Shown here: positions 9,693-18,175 of the stretch, one piece after another
How the letters are laid out: each line of letters starts with the position of its first letter
Numbering within the stretch: position 1 is the first letter of the stretch
Origin: Nocardia sputorum
GTDB lineage: Bacteria; Actinomycetota; Actinomycetes; Mycobacteriales; Mycobacteriaceae
Reading direction: 5' to 3'
NCBI RefSeq assembly: GCF_027924405.1
Contig: NZ_AP026978.1
Span: 1,798,001-1,862,000, forward strand
DNA: 64,000 nucleotides
Position numbers and translations under genes: made by a program
The notes under the pieces: model-generated
Databases searched by the model: none
What the model was told of the DNA's origin: nothing
What the model saw: only the letters and a program-made list of their open reading frames with translations

Positions 9693-10907
9693 ATGGCAGC
9701 GACGATGGCGGTGGCCGTCGAGGAGCAGACCACGCAGCGCTGGGCCTACGCCTTGATTCTGTCGGCCAGTGGCGTGGCACTGGGAGTTTCGGGCGTTCCC
9801 GCACCGCTCTACGGCATCTATCAGAAGCAGTGGCATCTCTCCGCGCTCACCACGACGATCGTGTTCGCGGTCTACGCGGTGGCCGCCTTGGGCGCGGTGC
9901 TGGTGTCCGGGCGGATCTCCGACGTGGTCGGCCGGAAGCCGGTGCTGCTCGGCGCGTTCGCCACGATGGTCGCCGGATTGCTGGTATTCGTGCTCGCCGA
10001 CAGTGTGCCCATGCTGCTGCTGGCGCGTGCGTTGCACGGCGTCGCGGTGGGCTCGACCGTGGTCGCGGGCGCCGCCGCGCTGCTGGATCTGCGTCCGCAT
10101 CGCGGTGCGCGGTCCGGGCAGCTCAGCGGCGTCGCGTTCAACGTGGGCATGGCGGTGGCGATCCTGGGCTCGGCGCTGCTGGCGCAGTATGCGCCGTATC
10201 CGCTGCGCACGCCTTACGTCGTGATCACCGTGGTCTGCCTGGCGATCGGCGTCGGCGTGCTCGCGTTGCGCGAACCGCACTCGGCCCGGGGCGCGGGACG
10301 CATCCGGATCGCGAAACCCGCCGTGCCGCAGGAAATTCGAGGTGACTTCTGGTTCTCGGCCATCGGCGTGATGGCCGCGTGGTCGGTGCTGGGCGTGCTG
10401 TTGTCGCTGTACCCGTCGCTGGCCACGCAGCAGACCGGTATCCACAACTTGGTCTTCGGCGGCGCCGTCGTCGCCTCGACCGCGCTCTCCGGCGCCACCG
10501 CGCAATTGTTCGCGACCGGCGTGCCCGCTCGATGGGCCGCGATCCTCGGCGACACCGGCATGGCACTGGCACTGCTGCTGACGGTGCCCGCGCTGGCCAC
10601 GCACAACTGGATGGCGGTGCTCGCCGCGGGCGTCGCGCTCGGCGCGACCTTCGGCCTCGGATTCGGCGGTTCGCTGCGACACCTGTCGGAGGTCGTTCCG
10701 CAGCACAAGCGCGGCGAGACCATGTCGGCGTACTACCTGCTCGCCTATTCGGCGATGGCCCTGCCCACCATCCTGGCCGGTTGGGCGGCCACCACGTGGG
10801 GGTTGAGCACGGTGTTCCCGTGGTTCGTCGGTGTCGTCGCCCTCGCCTGCCTGATCGCGGCCGGTCTCGGCCTGCGTCGCGACCGCGGGGCGGAGCGGCG
10901 GGCATGA
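9693..10907 (+). CDS. MFS transporter (12-TM efflux type)
   Basis: The 404-residue protein has about 12 membrane segments and the motif A loop SGRISDVVGRKPVLL after TM2, typical of drug/H+ antiporters and sugar-efflux carriers. The ATG at 9693 with CGGAG upstream is preferred to the earlier in-frame ATG at 9639, which would cover the operator region. Divergence from an ArsR repressor implies substrate-induced export. The substrate is unknown. Confidence 0.88.
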   Translation: MAATMAVAVEEQTTQRWAYALILSASGVALGVSGVPAPLYGIYQKQWHLSALTTTIVFAVYAVAALGAVLVSGRISDVVGRKPVLLGAFATMVAGLLVFVLADSVPMLLLARALHGVAVGSTVVAGAAALLDLRPHRGARSGQLSGVAFNVGMAVAILGSALLAQYAPYPLRTPYVVITVVCLAIGVGVLALREPHSARGAGRIRIAKPAVPQEIRGDFWFSAIGVMAAWSVLGVLLSLYPSLATQQTGIHNLVFGGAVVASTALSGATAQLFATGVPARWAAILGDTGMALALLLTVPALATHNWMAVLAAGVALGATFGLGFGGSLRHLSEVVPQHKRGETMSAYYLLAYSAMALPTILAGWAATTWGLSTVFPWFVGVVALACLIAAGLGLRRDRGAERRA

Positions 10908-10978
10908 GCGGCGATTGGCTTTTTGCCACGCGTGTCCGCTAATGTTCTGTGTCGCATCACGGACTCCGCGATGCGCAT

Positions 10979-11054
10979 GCGGATGTAGCGCAGCTGGTAG
11001 CGCATCACCTTGCCAAGGTGAGGGTCGCGGGTTCGAATCCCGTCATCCGCTCCA
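10979..11054 (+). tRNA. tRNA-Gly (anticodon GCC)
   Basis: A complete cloverleaf of 76 bases ends in an encoded CCA. The acceptor stem GCGGATG pairs with CATCCGC, the T-arm carries GGTTCGAATCC, and the anticodon GCC is at 11012-11014. It decodes GGC and GGT. The tRNA sits at the left border of the stress-gene island, a typical position for integration of foreign DNA, although no duplicated tRNA end was found. Confidence 0.96.
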
Positions 11055-11413
11055 CGAAATCATCCAGGCCGTGGCCGGTTCGTCTGCCGCGCAAGGTTTT
11101 CGGCACCGCCGGTGCCTTTCTGGTCGATCTCCATTCCCTCCCGTCACGCTCGTGGCGTGTGCGAGGGTGAAACGTCTCGGACTCGTCTGGTGCCGATGAG
11201 AGCGGTACGGACAGAGGGTTCCGGCACCCGGTTGTCTCGCGGCGGGAATCCAGCGTGCGCGCGGCTGGTCGTAGCCGCCCGCTGCGCCGTCTCCGAATTG
11301 TTCCTCTCGGACTCTTGCGCAGATGTCTGGATAGTGCTACAAAAAATCTGTCTGAATCGACACAGGTTATCTTGGTAGAGCCCCGAAGATGGAGTGAGTT
11401 GGAGGTGGCGACC
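11055..11413. other. Leader region upstream of the Hsp20 gene
   Basis: No credible gene is present in these 359 bases. The last 90 bases before the Hsp20 gene are noticeably AT-richer and probably hold its promoter, but no HAIR (HspR) or CIRCE element was recognised. Confidence 0.35.
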
Positions 11414-11833
11414 ATGTTGATGCGGACCGACCCGTTCCACGATCTGGAGCGGTTCACGCACCAGGTGCTCGGCACGGCAGCGCACCCGGCCGTCATGCCG
11501 ATCGACGCCTGGCGGGAGGGCGAGGAATTCCTGGTAGAGCTCGACCTGCCCGGCATCGATACCGGCTCGCTGGATCTGGATCTCGAACGCAACGTGCTCA
11601 CGGTGCGCGCGCAGCGCCCGGAGTTGGAATCGGGGCGCGAGATGGTGGCCGCGGAGCGGACCCGTGGCGTGTTCAGCCGCCAGATATTCCTCGGCGAGGG
11701 GCTCGACAGCGATCGCATCAGCGCCGACTACGCCGATGGGGTGCTGCGGTTGCGGATCCCCGTCGCGGAGCGGGCCAAACCGCGCAAGATCGAGGTCGCT
11801 CGCGGAGACGGCCACCAGGTGATCGACGCCTGA
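11414..11833 (+). CDS. Hsp20/alpha-crystallin small heat-shock protein
   Basis: The 139-residue protein is an ATP-independent holdase that keeps unfolding proteins soluble in the cytoplasm. The alpha-crystallin domain spans about residues 30-125, beginning [20 protein letters not shown] and ending with the conserved [16 protein letters not shown] lies 8 bases before the ATG at 11414. A small ORF with its own strong ribosome site follows 43 bases later, so they may be cotranscribed. Confidence 0.93.
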   Translation: MLMRTDPFHDLERFTHQVLGTAAHPAVMPIDAWREGEEFLVELDLPGIDTGSLDLDLERNVLTVRAQRPELESGREMVAAERTRGVFSRQIFLGEGLDSDRISADYADGVLRLRIPVAERAKPRKIEVARGDGHQVIDA

Positions 11834-11876
11834 TCGCCCACAGGACCCAGCACGTTCCGGCAGGAGGTGAAGGGCT

Positions 11877-12131
11877 ATGCGCACCCTCGACAGCTGTGAC
11901 GTCGCCGGCTTGCCGCTGTTGGACGCCGACCTCGACGGGTTGTTCGCCGAGGTGGACGAGATCCTCTGCGCGGCAATGGCTGTCGCCCAGTGCCCACCGG
12001 CGCTGCCGCGCCTGGCGCTGGCCCCCGACGGGGCGAGGGGGCGGCGGCCGTCGGCAGAGGTGGCCACCTTACGCGGCCGCATACCGGCGCACCGGCCGCA
12101 TCCGCGCGAGCGCGGACCTCCGCGCGGATGA
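11877..12131 (+). CDS. Hypothetical protein of 84 residues
   Basis: No family is recognised. The first 45 residues are acidic and hydrophobic (ending EVDEILCAAMA) and look like a real helical domain, while the C-terminal half is rich in Arg and Pro. The evidence for translation is an AGGAGGTGA ribosome site upstream of the ATG and the position just behind hsp20. The reading frame may be shorter in reality, or the tail may be frameshifted. Confidence 0.45.
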   Translation: MRTLDSCDVAGLPLLDADLDGLFAEVDEILCAAMAVAQCPPALPRLALAPDGARGRRPSAEVATLRGRIPAHRPHPRERGPPRG

Positions 12132-12301
12132 GGGCTTTTCGGCAGATTTATCCCCGAAAGGCACGTGAGAAGAAAGGCAGGTGATGCGAGAACCTACCGA
12201 AATCGTCACGTCACTCTCTTCCGACGCGGGCCCGGCACGCGGTGTCCGGGCCCGCGGCTCCCGTATCCGCGACAGGCCCGAAGCCAGGAGGAAGGACCAC
12301 C

Positions 12302-12517
12302 GTGCACACCCCGACATTTCCCACCGGTAGCCCCGCCGACCACCTCGAACAGCAAGCGCCTGCCGACCGGCACGAGCACGCCGGAATCGATACGACGGCA
12401 CTGAACCCGCTGGCCGAACGCATCCGGGACGCCTTCGACCACGCCGACGAAGTCGACCGGCTCGAACAAGCCTTCGTCACGCCGCTGCCCGACGACGAAT
12501 ACCCGCTCGCCTACTGA
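12302..12517 (+). CDS. Small acidic hypothetical protein (71 aa)
   Basis: No family is recognised. The GTG at 12302 is preceded by AGGAGGAAGGA, a strong ribosome site; an open frame further upstream crosses this site and is unlikely. The product is acidic, with a helical stretch ERIRDAFDHADEVDRLEQAF near residues 37-58. It precedes the cold-shock-domain gene by 25 bases and the two are probably one transcript. Confidence 0.6.
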   Translation: MHTPTFPTGSPADHLEQQAPADRHEHAGIDTTALNPLAERIRDAFDHADEVDRLEQAFVTPLPDDEYPLAY

Positions 12518-12542
12518 CCCGATCTCGCTGCCACGCCTTCTC

Positions 12543-12860
12543 ATGACGACTACAACGCATGCCCCCAGCCGGTTCCGGCCGCACCGCCCGCGTCGCGACA
12601 CCCTCGTCCCCGCCACCTCCACCGAATGGCGCCATGGCACCGTCGCTTGGTTCAACACCGAGAAAGGGTTCGGCTATCTCGAACCCGACGACCGCACGAG
12701 CGCCGTGTTCGTCGACTTCCGTGCCATCGACACACGCGGATACAAGACACTCACTCCCGGCCAGACCGTCGTCTTCACCACCACCATCACCGACCGGGGG
12801 CCCGAAGCGGCGAGCGTGCGTCCGTACACGCGGCGCCCGTACGCACCCGGCCGGTGCTGA
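12543..12860 (+). CDS. Cold-shock-domain protein with N-terminal extension
   Basis: The 105-residue protein carries a cold-shock domain at about residues 31-95. The RNA-binding motif RNP1 reads KGFGYL and RNP2 reads VFVDF (VFVHF in most CspA proteins, so the central His is Asp). It should bind single-stranded nucleic acid. Compared with CspA (about 67 residues) it has a 30-residue basic N-terminal extension. No clear ribosome site precedes the ATG, so translation may depend on the upstream small gene. Confidence 0.85.
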   Translation: MTTTTHAPSRFRPHRPRRDTLVPATSTEWRHGTVAWFNTEKGFGYLEPDDRTSAVFVDFRAIDTRGYKTLTPGQTVVFTTTITDRGPEAASVRPYTRRPYAPGRC

Positions 12861-12976
12861 TCCGCTCGGTGATGATCGGGACGTCGGCCGAACGAGGGCA
12901 CGGCACCCGGACGCGGATTCGCGACTGCGCGAGGCCGAACTGAACTGCGGTGGCCGCGCGACCGCGTGCGCATGCG

Positions 12977-14080
12977 TCAAGTGTGTTCGAGCAGCTCATC
13001 GATATCGCGGCAGACGTCATCGGTCCGTACATCGGCGACGAACGAGACGTCGTGCGGGCAGCGGGGAAGTTCCTCGTCGGTGCAGTCGCGGTGGCAAACC
13101 GGGCAGGTCGTGGTCCACGACATCAGCACTCGGTCACGGGCGCGACCCAGGGGCCCGGCGTTGATCACGTTGCCGATCCAGAAGATGCCCACGGTCGGGA
13201 TGCCGAACGCCCTGGCCAGATGCCGCGGACCGCTGTCGTTCCCGACGAAGACGCCGCTGCGGGCCAGAACACCGCACAGCGCGGGCAGCGGCGCGCCGAT
13301 CAGCGTACGGATCCGGTGGTCGAGCGGGTGTGCGCCGATACGCGAACGGAGGCCATCGACGAGCTCGCGATCGGACTCCGAGCCCAAGAGAACAACCGCG
13401 ACGCCCCGATCGAGACAGTGCGTGGCGACGTCGGCGAAGCGTTCGGTGGGCCAGCGTCGGCGGGGGTCCCGGGCGCCGGGATGGATGGCCGCGATCGGGC
13501 CGCGCAGATCGCGGAGGACGGGGCCGGCGGCGGACCGATCCGCCGGCGTCGGCTCGAGGTGCGCTTCGAGCATCACGGGCGCCGCACCGGCCAGGCCGAC
13601 GACTTCGAGGGCTCGCAAGGTCTCGTGCTGGTAGTAGCGGAACGGCAGTGTGCGGGTCAGGGCGGGCGCGCCCGCGGCACGCGAACCCACTGTCCAGCGC
13701 GGGCGCAGGCTGGTCAGGAACGGGTTCGACCATGCGCCACCGCCGTGTAGCTGCACACCCAGATCGATCGGCCCCAGCTCGGCGCGGACTTCCCCGTCGA
13801 CATCGCCTTGTTCATCGACGACCACCACACGGTCGATGGGGCCCGCCCGATCGCCGAGCAGTTCGGCGTGTTCGGCCGTACCGAGCAGAACGATCCGAGC
13901 GGCGGGATACGTCGCCGCCAGCGCGTGGATCGCGGGGAAGGCGAACAGCAGATCGCCGAGACCGCCGCCGCGCAGCACCGCGATGCGCCGCACCCCGGGG
14001 AAGACCTCGCCGAGCGGCCCGAGCGCCGGACGCGACGGGACGAGTCCCGTGCGAGTGATCGCGCCGCCGGCGTGTCCCAT
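12977..14080 (-). CDS. Glycosyltransferase family 9 (heptosyltransferase-like)
   Basis: The 367-residue protein has the GT-B fold of ADP-heptose transferases: VLRGGGLGDLLFAFPAI near the N-terminus, AIHPGARDPRRRWP in the middle and the donor-binding VGNDSGPRHLARAFGIPTVGIFW near residue 300. A C-terminal cluster CPVCHRDCTDEELPRC may bind zinc, as in related actinobacterial proteins. AGGAGG sits before the ATG at 14080. It is divergent from a heptose-kinase-like gene, so the pair probably adds a heptose or similar sugar to a glycan or natural product, not to LPS, which this organism lacks. Confidence 0.85.
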   Translation of the reverse strand: MGHAGGAITRTGLVPSRPALGPLGEVFPGVRRIAVLRGGGLGDLLFAFPAIHALAATYPAARIVLLGTAEHAELLGDRAGPIDRVVVVDEQGDVDGEVRAELGPIDLGVQLHGGGAWSNPFLTSLRPRWTVGSRAAGAPALTRTLPFRYYQHETLRALEVVGLAGAAPVMLEAHLEPTPADRSAAGPVLRDLRGPIAAIHPGARDPRRRWPTERFADVATHCLDRGVAVVLLGSESDRELVDGLRSRIGAHPLDHRIRTLIGAPLPALCGVLARSGVFVGNDSGPRHLARAFGIPTVGIFWIGNVINAGPLGRARDRVLMSWTTTCPVCHRDCTDEELPRCPHDVSFVADVRTDDVCRDIDELLEHT

Positions 14081-14279
14081 GCGACCTCCTGCGTATCCGA
14101 TGAGCCGGAACGAATGTCGTCGTTCTACCCGGGGTCGGGGCGCACAAACGGTGCGGGCATCGGAGCACGGATGTTTCGGCGCGGTCGAGTGGGGCATGTC
14201 AGCACGTGCGGGCTTCGGTGTGCGGCCCGGATCGGTACTGCGCGTGTGATCCAGTCGTCCTCGGCGAACGGAGCCTGCG

Positions 14280-14498
14280 GTGAAGGTCCCCACGGTATCC
14301 GAGCACGCCGGCCCGTCGGCCGACGCCCACGCCGCCGAGGTGCCCGGGGTCATGTCGAAGCCGCCGAACCCGCTGGCGTTGCCGGGCGACGACGCTCTCA
14401 GCATCGAGGCCGATACCGTCGCGACGGTGCAGGAGAAGCACCTGGTGCTGGTGCACGGGCTGTGCACGGCGTTGGAAGCCGCGCTGGAGCGGGAGTGA
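14280..14498 (+). pseudogene. Truncated GmhA/SIS-like fragment (72 aa)
   Basis: The C-terminal half (PNPLA...DDALSIEADTVATVQEKHL) resembles the C-terminus of SIS-domain sedoheptulose-7-phosphate isomerases, which normally end with a TVQExHLxxxHxLC helix. The rest of the ~190-residue isomerase is absent from the upstream sequence. The stop codon overlaps the ATG of the kinase gene (TGATG), as in a coupled gmhA-hldE operon. It is either a remnant of a deleted gmhA or a short translated leader peptide. The similarity is judged by eye. Confidence 0.5.
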
Positions 14499-15499
14499 TG
14501 GCCGCGGGCGGTCCGCTCGTCGTGATCGGGGACGCGCTGCTCGACATCGACGTCGACGGTCGCGCCGACCGATGCAGTGCGGAGGCGGCGGCCCCGGTCG
14601 TCGACGTCGCGCACCGGGCGTTCCGACCAGGTGGCGCGGGACTGGCGGCCCGGCTGGCGGCGGCTGGTGACCGGGAAGTCGTCCTGATCGCAGGCTTCGC
14701 CGCCGATGAAGCGGGTGCCCGGCTGCGCGGGTTGCTGGACGGACACGTGCGGGTCATCGCGCTGCCCCTTCATGGTTCGACGATCTGCAAGCAGCGAGTG
14801 CGCGCGATCGGCCCCTGGGCCCGCTCGAACGGGCACACCCGCGCCAAGGAACCGCGGCGGCCCATTCTGATCACCAGAATCGATTCCGGCACCGGACGAG
14901 CAGGCGCCGACCCGCTGCCGGAGGAGGCGCACGCCGTGCTGGCGTCGGCGCAGGCGGTGCTGGTGTCGGACTACGGTCACGGTATCGCGGCTCACCCGCA
15001 GATCCGTGCGCTGCTGCGTACCCAGGCCCGCCACGTTCCGGTCGTCTGGGATCCCCACCCGCGCGGACCCGTGCCGATCCCCGGCGCGGCACTGGTCACG
15101 CCGAATCGCGCGGAAGCGCTCGCCCTGTTGTCCGGTCGGCTCGACGACGGACCTGACCTGTGGAAACTCGTCAAAGGGTGGGCGGTCGACGCCATCGCGG
15201 TGACCCTCGGCCCGGAGGGCGCCCTGGTCTGCCTGCGGGCGTCCGGCAAACGTTTGCGCATCCCGCTTCCGGCCGCGGCCAAGGCGCCCGGCGGCAGTGA
15301 CGCCTGCGGAGCGGGCGACAGCTTCGCCGTCGCCGCGACAGCCCAGGTGGGCTCGGGTAGCGGACCGGAGCGGGCGGTGCGCCGTGCGGTGCTGGCGGCG
15401 GCCGAGTTCGTCGCCTCCGGCGCCGCCGCCGCGTTCACGGAATCGGCACCGGCCATGATTCCGGGAGCGACCACCGCGGAGCCCAGTGCGTGGACGTAA
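14498..15499 (+). CDS. PfkB-family sugar kinase, HldE-kinase-like
   Basis: The 333-residue protein resembles the kinase half of HldE (D-glycero-D-manno-heptose-7-phosphate 1-kinase). Visible features are the N-terminal VIGDALLDIDVDGRADR, the sugar-binding FRPGGAG, DPHPRG and TPNRAEA typical of HldE, and the PfkB signature GSDACGAGDSFAVAA with the catalytic Asp near residue 273. It has no adenylyltransferase domain. The ATG overlaps the stop of the GmhA-like fragment, and the GT9 transferase is divergent, which together suggest an ADP-heptose-like pathway that is now incomplete locally. Confidence 0.82.
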   Translation: MAAGGPLVVIGDALLDIDVDGRADRCSAEAAAPVVDVAHRAFRPGGAGLAARLAAAGDREVVLIAGFAADEAGARLRGLLDGHVRVIALPLHGSTICKQRVRAIGPWARSNGHTRAKEPRRPILITRIDSGTGRAGADPLPEEAHAVLASAQAVLVSDYGHGIAAHPQIRALLRTQARHVPVVWDPHPRGPVPIPGAALVTPNRAEALALLSGRLDDGPDLWKLVKGWAVDAIAVTLGPEGALVCLRASGKRLRIPLPAAAKAPGGSDACGAGDSFAVAATAQVGSGSGPERAVRRAVLAAAEFVASGAAAAFTESAPAMIPGATTAEPSAWT

Positions 15500-15932
15500 T
15501 CAGCGCCGGCGCTCGAGCTCGCCTCAGCGAAACCCTCCGTGTCACCGCGTCTCGCGACGGCGAGCGGTGGCGCGGGACGTGAGTCGGACTGTGCCCGAGA
15601 TGATTCGGAGGGACGGCCGCACCGGTCACGCGCCACGGTCGTCCGCCACGAAACGGTCGCTTGCCAGAAGATCACCGCGCGCGCATGGAAACCGGCCCGC
15701 GCTTCGTTTTTCGGATAGCCGCCGAGCCTCGTCACGCCTGGACCCGGCGCGGATGACATACTGGGTCGTAGGTCACCGGCAGTCGCCACTGATGTGCGCG
15801 TGCGCCGGCCGTTGAGTCAACAGCGGATTGTCGGCCGAACGCGCCCGCGCCCGCGTGACCCCGCCGAGGGAAGACGGCCCGCGGGTCGCGTTGGGCCGTG
15901 CGCCCCTTGTCCCTCGGAGAGGCCTTGCATCC
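15500..15932. other. Intergenic region before the ANTAR regulator
   Basis: These 430 bases contain open frames without codon bias or family features. No promoter of convincing quality was found. I treat the stretch as non-coding. Confidence 0.35.
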
Positions 15933-16610
15933 ATGATCCACCGTATGCAGCCCTGCACGTCCACCATGACCGCTGCCGATTCGGCACCATCCGAGCAACC
16001 TACTGTCGGAAGCTTCCGGTTCTGGTTTGCCACCCGCCGTTGGGAGTGGTCTGCCGAGGTCTACCGCATGCACGGCTACCAGCCCGGTGAGATCGAACCG
16101 ACCACACAGCTGCTGCTCGCGCACAAGCACCCAGACGACCGCACGCACGTCGCCGAGACCATCACGCGTGCCATTGATCACGGCGAGGCTTTTTCGAGCA
16201 GGCACCGGTTCATCGACCTGTCCGGCCAGGAACACACCGTGCTCGTCGTCGCCGATCGGATTCTGGACGACCGAGGCACCGCGGTCGGCACCGCGGGCTT
16301 CTACGTCGACCTGTCCGACACCCTGGCCGAGGCGCACCAGGCCATGCTCGCCGCGACTCTGCCCGGGCTGTATGAGAATCGCGCGGTGATCGAGCAGGCC
16401 AAGGGAGTGCTCATGCGCGTCTACCAGATCAGTGCCGAGCAAGCGTTCCAGGTCCTGCGCTGGCGATCGCAGGAAACCAACACCAAGTTGCGGGCGCTCG
16501 CACAGCAGCTGATCGCGGAACTCCCTCAGGTGCCGCCGCCACCGCCGGACCTGGTCGCCGCGTTCGACCACATCCTGCTGACCGTCCACCACCGCATCCC
16601 CAGAAAGTGA
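15933..16610 (+). CDS. PAS-ANTAR RNA-binding antiterminator
   Basis: The 225-residue protein has an N-terminal PAS-like sensor (about residues 25-135, with the WEWSAEVYRMHGY and HPDDR motifs) and a C-terminal ANTAR domain (about residues 145-200: NRAVIEQAKGVLM...AFQVLRWRSQ). ANTAR domains bind paired RNA hairpins and prevent termination. Proteins of this layout are common in Nocardia and mycobacteria. The ATG at 15933 has GGAGAGG about 10 bases upstream; the ATG at 15966 is an alternative start. Confidence 0.9.
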   Translation: MIHRMQPCTSTMTAADSAPSEQPTVGSFRFWFATRRWEWSAEVYRMHGYQPGEIEPTTQLLLAHKHPDDRTHVAETITRAIDHGEAFSSRHRFIDLSGQEHTVLVVADRILDDRGTAVGTAGFYVDLSDTLAEAHQAMLAATLPGLYENRAVIEQAKGVLMRVYQISAEQAFQVLRWRSQETNTKLRALAQQLIAELPQVPPPPPDLVAAFDHILLTVHHRIPRK

Positions 16611-17298
16611 TCGTGCGGGAGGTCACGGCGTTTCGCTTTTCGGACCGATGCCCCGGGGGACTTCGTCTGTCGCGCTGACACGGCCGGTATCGACTGCCAG
16701 GCTCGACTGTGCGGTCTCGTGCCGATACCCGGCCGCCGGAGGTGCGCGTGTTCTGTCAGAACGGCATGGAAGGCATCCCGACCGATGACGGTCTGCTCCT
16801 CGTCGCGCACGGTGAGCTGGACGCGGCGACCGCCGACGAGTGCGCCCGAGCGGGTGTCCCGGTCGGAGTGACCGTGCCGGACGACGGACCCGTGCGGCGA
16901 ATCGTGGATGTGCCGTCAGTGCGGAGCAGCGTGCCGGTGGTCGCGTGCCCAGCGCCCGGGCTGCACGAAGCCGACCATCCGCCGCGTGAGTGCCGGTTCT
17001 CCGGCGCTGTCGTCACGGGTTATGTGGCGGGGCGGACCGGCGGCGGTCCGGGAGCACGTCGGGGGATCTCCCCGGACGCTGTGCACCGCCCGCACGTCTC
17101 CGGTGGCGCGACGCGGTCTCGGTGGCATTCCGGGCAGGCGGGCGATCCCGAGAACGCACCCGGGCACCGGCGCCCGTCCGAAATACGAACAAGACCGCCC
17201 ACGAACGCTTGACGCGGCCGTCGGGCGGTATACGGCGATCGTCGCCGCCCTCCCTCGGGCGAGCGCGGCGACCGCTGCAAAGGGGAATGAGGAAGCTC
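16611..17298. other. Gap before sigma factor, with possible STAS remnant
   Basis: No intact gene is evident. A frame starting near 16748 encodes DDGLLLVAHGELDAATADEC, which looks like the first strand and helix of a STAS anti-anti-sigma domain, but the continuation lacks the conserved DSAG switch region and becomes low-complexity Arg/Pro sequence. The frame stops at 17212. It could be a decayed anti-anti-sigma gene beside its sigma factor. Confidence 0.35.
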
Positions 17299-18120
17299 AT
17301 GTCACTCGCGACCGCCAACCGCAGGACCGCCACGCCGCGCCGGACGCGGCGCGGAACGGACAGCTACGACGGCATCGAACCATTGCTCGAGAAATTGGCC
17401 GCGATGGACGAGAACGATCCCGAACGGCCGCGACTGCGGGAAGCGATCATGCGCCGGTGCCTGCCGCTGGCCGAGCACATCGCCCGACGCTTCGTCGGCC
17501 GCGGGGAGAACTACGACGATCTGTACCAGATCGCCGCCGTGGGGCTGGTGCTCGCGGTCGACCGCTTCGACCCGGCGCGGGGACCGTCGTTCCTGTCGTT
17601 CGCGGTACCCACCATCATGGGCGAGGTACGCCGCCATTTCCGCGACCACAGCTGGGCGGTGCGGGTGCCGCGCCGGATCAAGGAGATCCAGTTGACCATC
17701 GGCCCGGCGGTGGAGCGGCTCTCCCAGCGATTGGAACGGATGCCCACCGCGCTGGAGATCGCGGTCGAACTCGACATCGACCTGACCGAGGTCACCCAAG
17801 CGTTGCTGGCAGGCAACGCCTACTCCACGAACTCCATCGACGCGGTCATCGAGGACGACGACAGCGGCGGCGCCTCGGTGCGCGTCGCGGAGACGTTCGG
17901 CGAGGAGGATCCCTCCTACGACCTGACCGACGAGGCCCTCGCGGTCGCTCCATTGCTCGCCGAGCTGCCCGAGCGGGAGCGGCTCGTGCTGCGCATGCGC
18001 TTCTTCGAGGGGCGTACGCAGGCGCAGATCGCCGCCGTGCTGGGCGTCTCCCAGATGCATATCTCCCGCGTCTTGTCGCGGACCCTCACCGACCTTCGGG
18101 AGCGTGCCCTGCGCGACTGA
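17299..18120 (+). CDS. RNA polymerase sigma factor, SigF/SigB type (group 3)
   Basis: The 273-residue protein has region 2 (LPLAEHIARRFVGRGENYDDLYQIAAVGL and the -10 binding helix SFAVPTIMGEVRRHFRD), region 3 (RVPRRIKEIQ) and region 4 (AVLGVSQMHISRVLSRTL). It belongs to the stress and stationary-phase sigma factors, usually held by an RsbW-type anti-sigma factor; no anti-sigma gene is adjacent. The ATG at 17299 has GAGGAAG upstream. The nearby Hsp20, ANTAR and envelope genes make a stress regulon plausible. Confidence 0.93.
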   Translation: MSLATANRRTATPRRTRRGTDSYDGIEPLLEKLAAMDENDPERPRLREAIMRRCLPLAEHIARRFVGRGENYDDLYQIAAVGLVLAVDRFDPARGPSFLSFAVPTIMGEVRRHFRDHSWAVRVPRRIKEIQLTIGPAVERLSQRLERMPTALEIAVELDIDLTEVTQALLAGNAYSTNSIDAVIEDDDSGGASVRVAETFGEEDPSYDLTDEALAVAPLLAELPERERLVLRMRFFEGRTQAQIAAVLGVSQMHISRVLSRTLTDLRERALRD

Positions 18121-18175
18121 TCGTCGCTGTCTCGTGCAGCCCTCGGCTGCCCTCGTGAGCTCGAGGCGCGGCGGG

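Noticed and set aside
11301..11400. HspR (HAIR) or CIRCE element before hsp20
   Set aside because: Neither consensus could be found by eye in the leader.
16709..17212. Full-length 167-residue gene upstream of the sigma factor
   Set aside because: Only a short STAS-like stretch is recognisable; the rest is Arg/Pro-rich with no fold. It is noted as a remnant rather than a gene.
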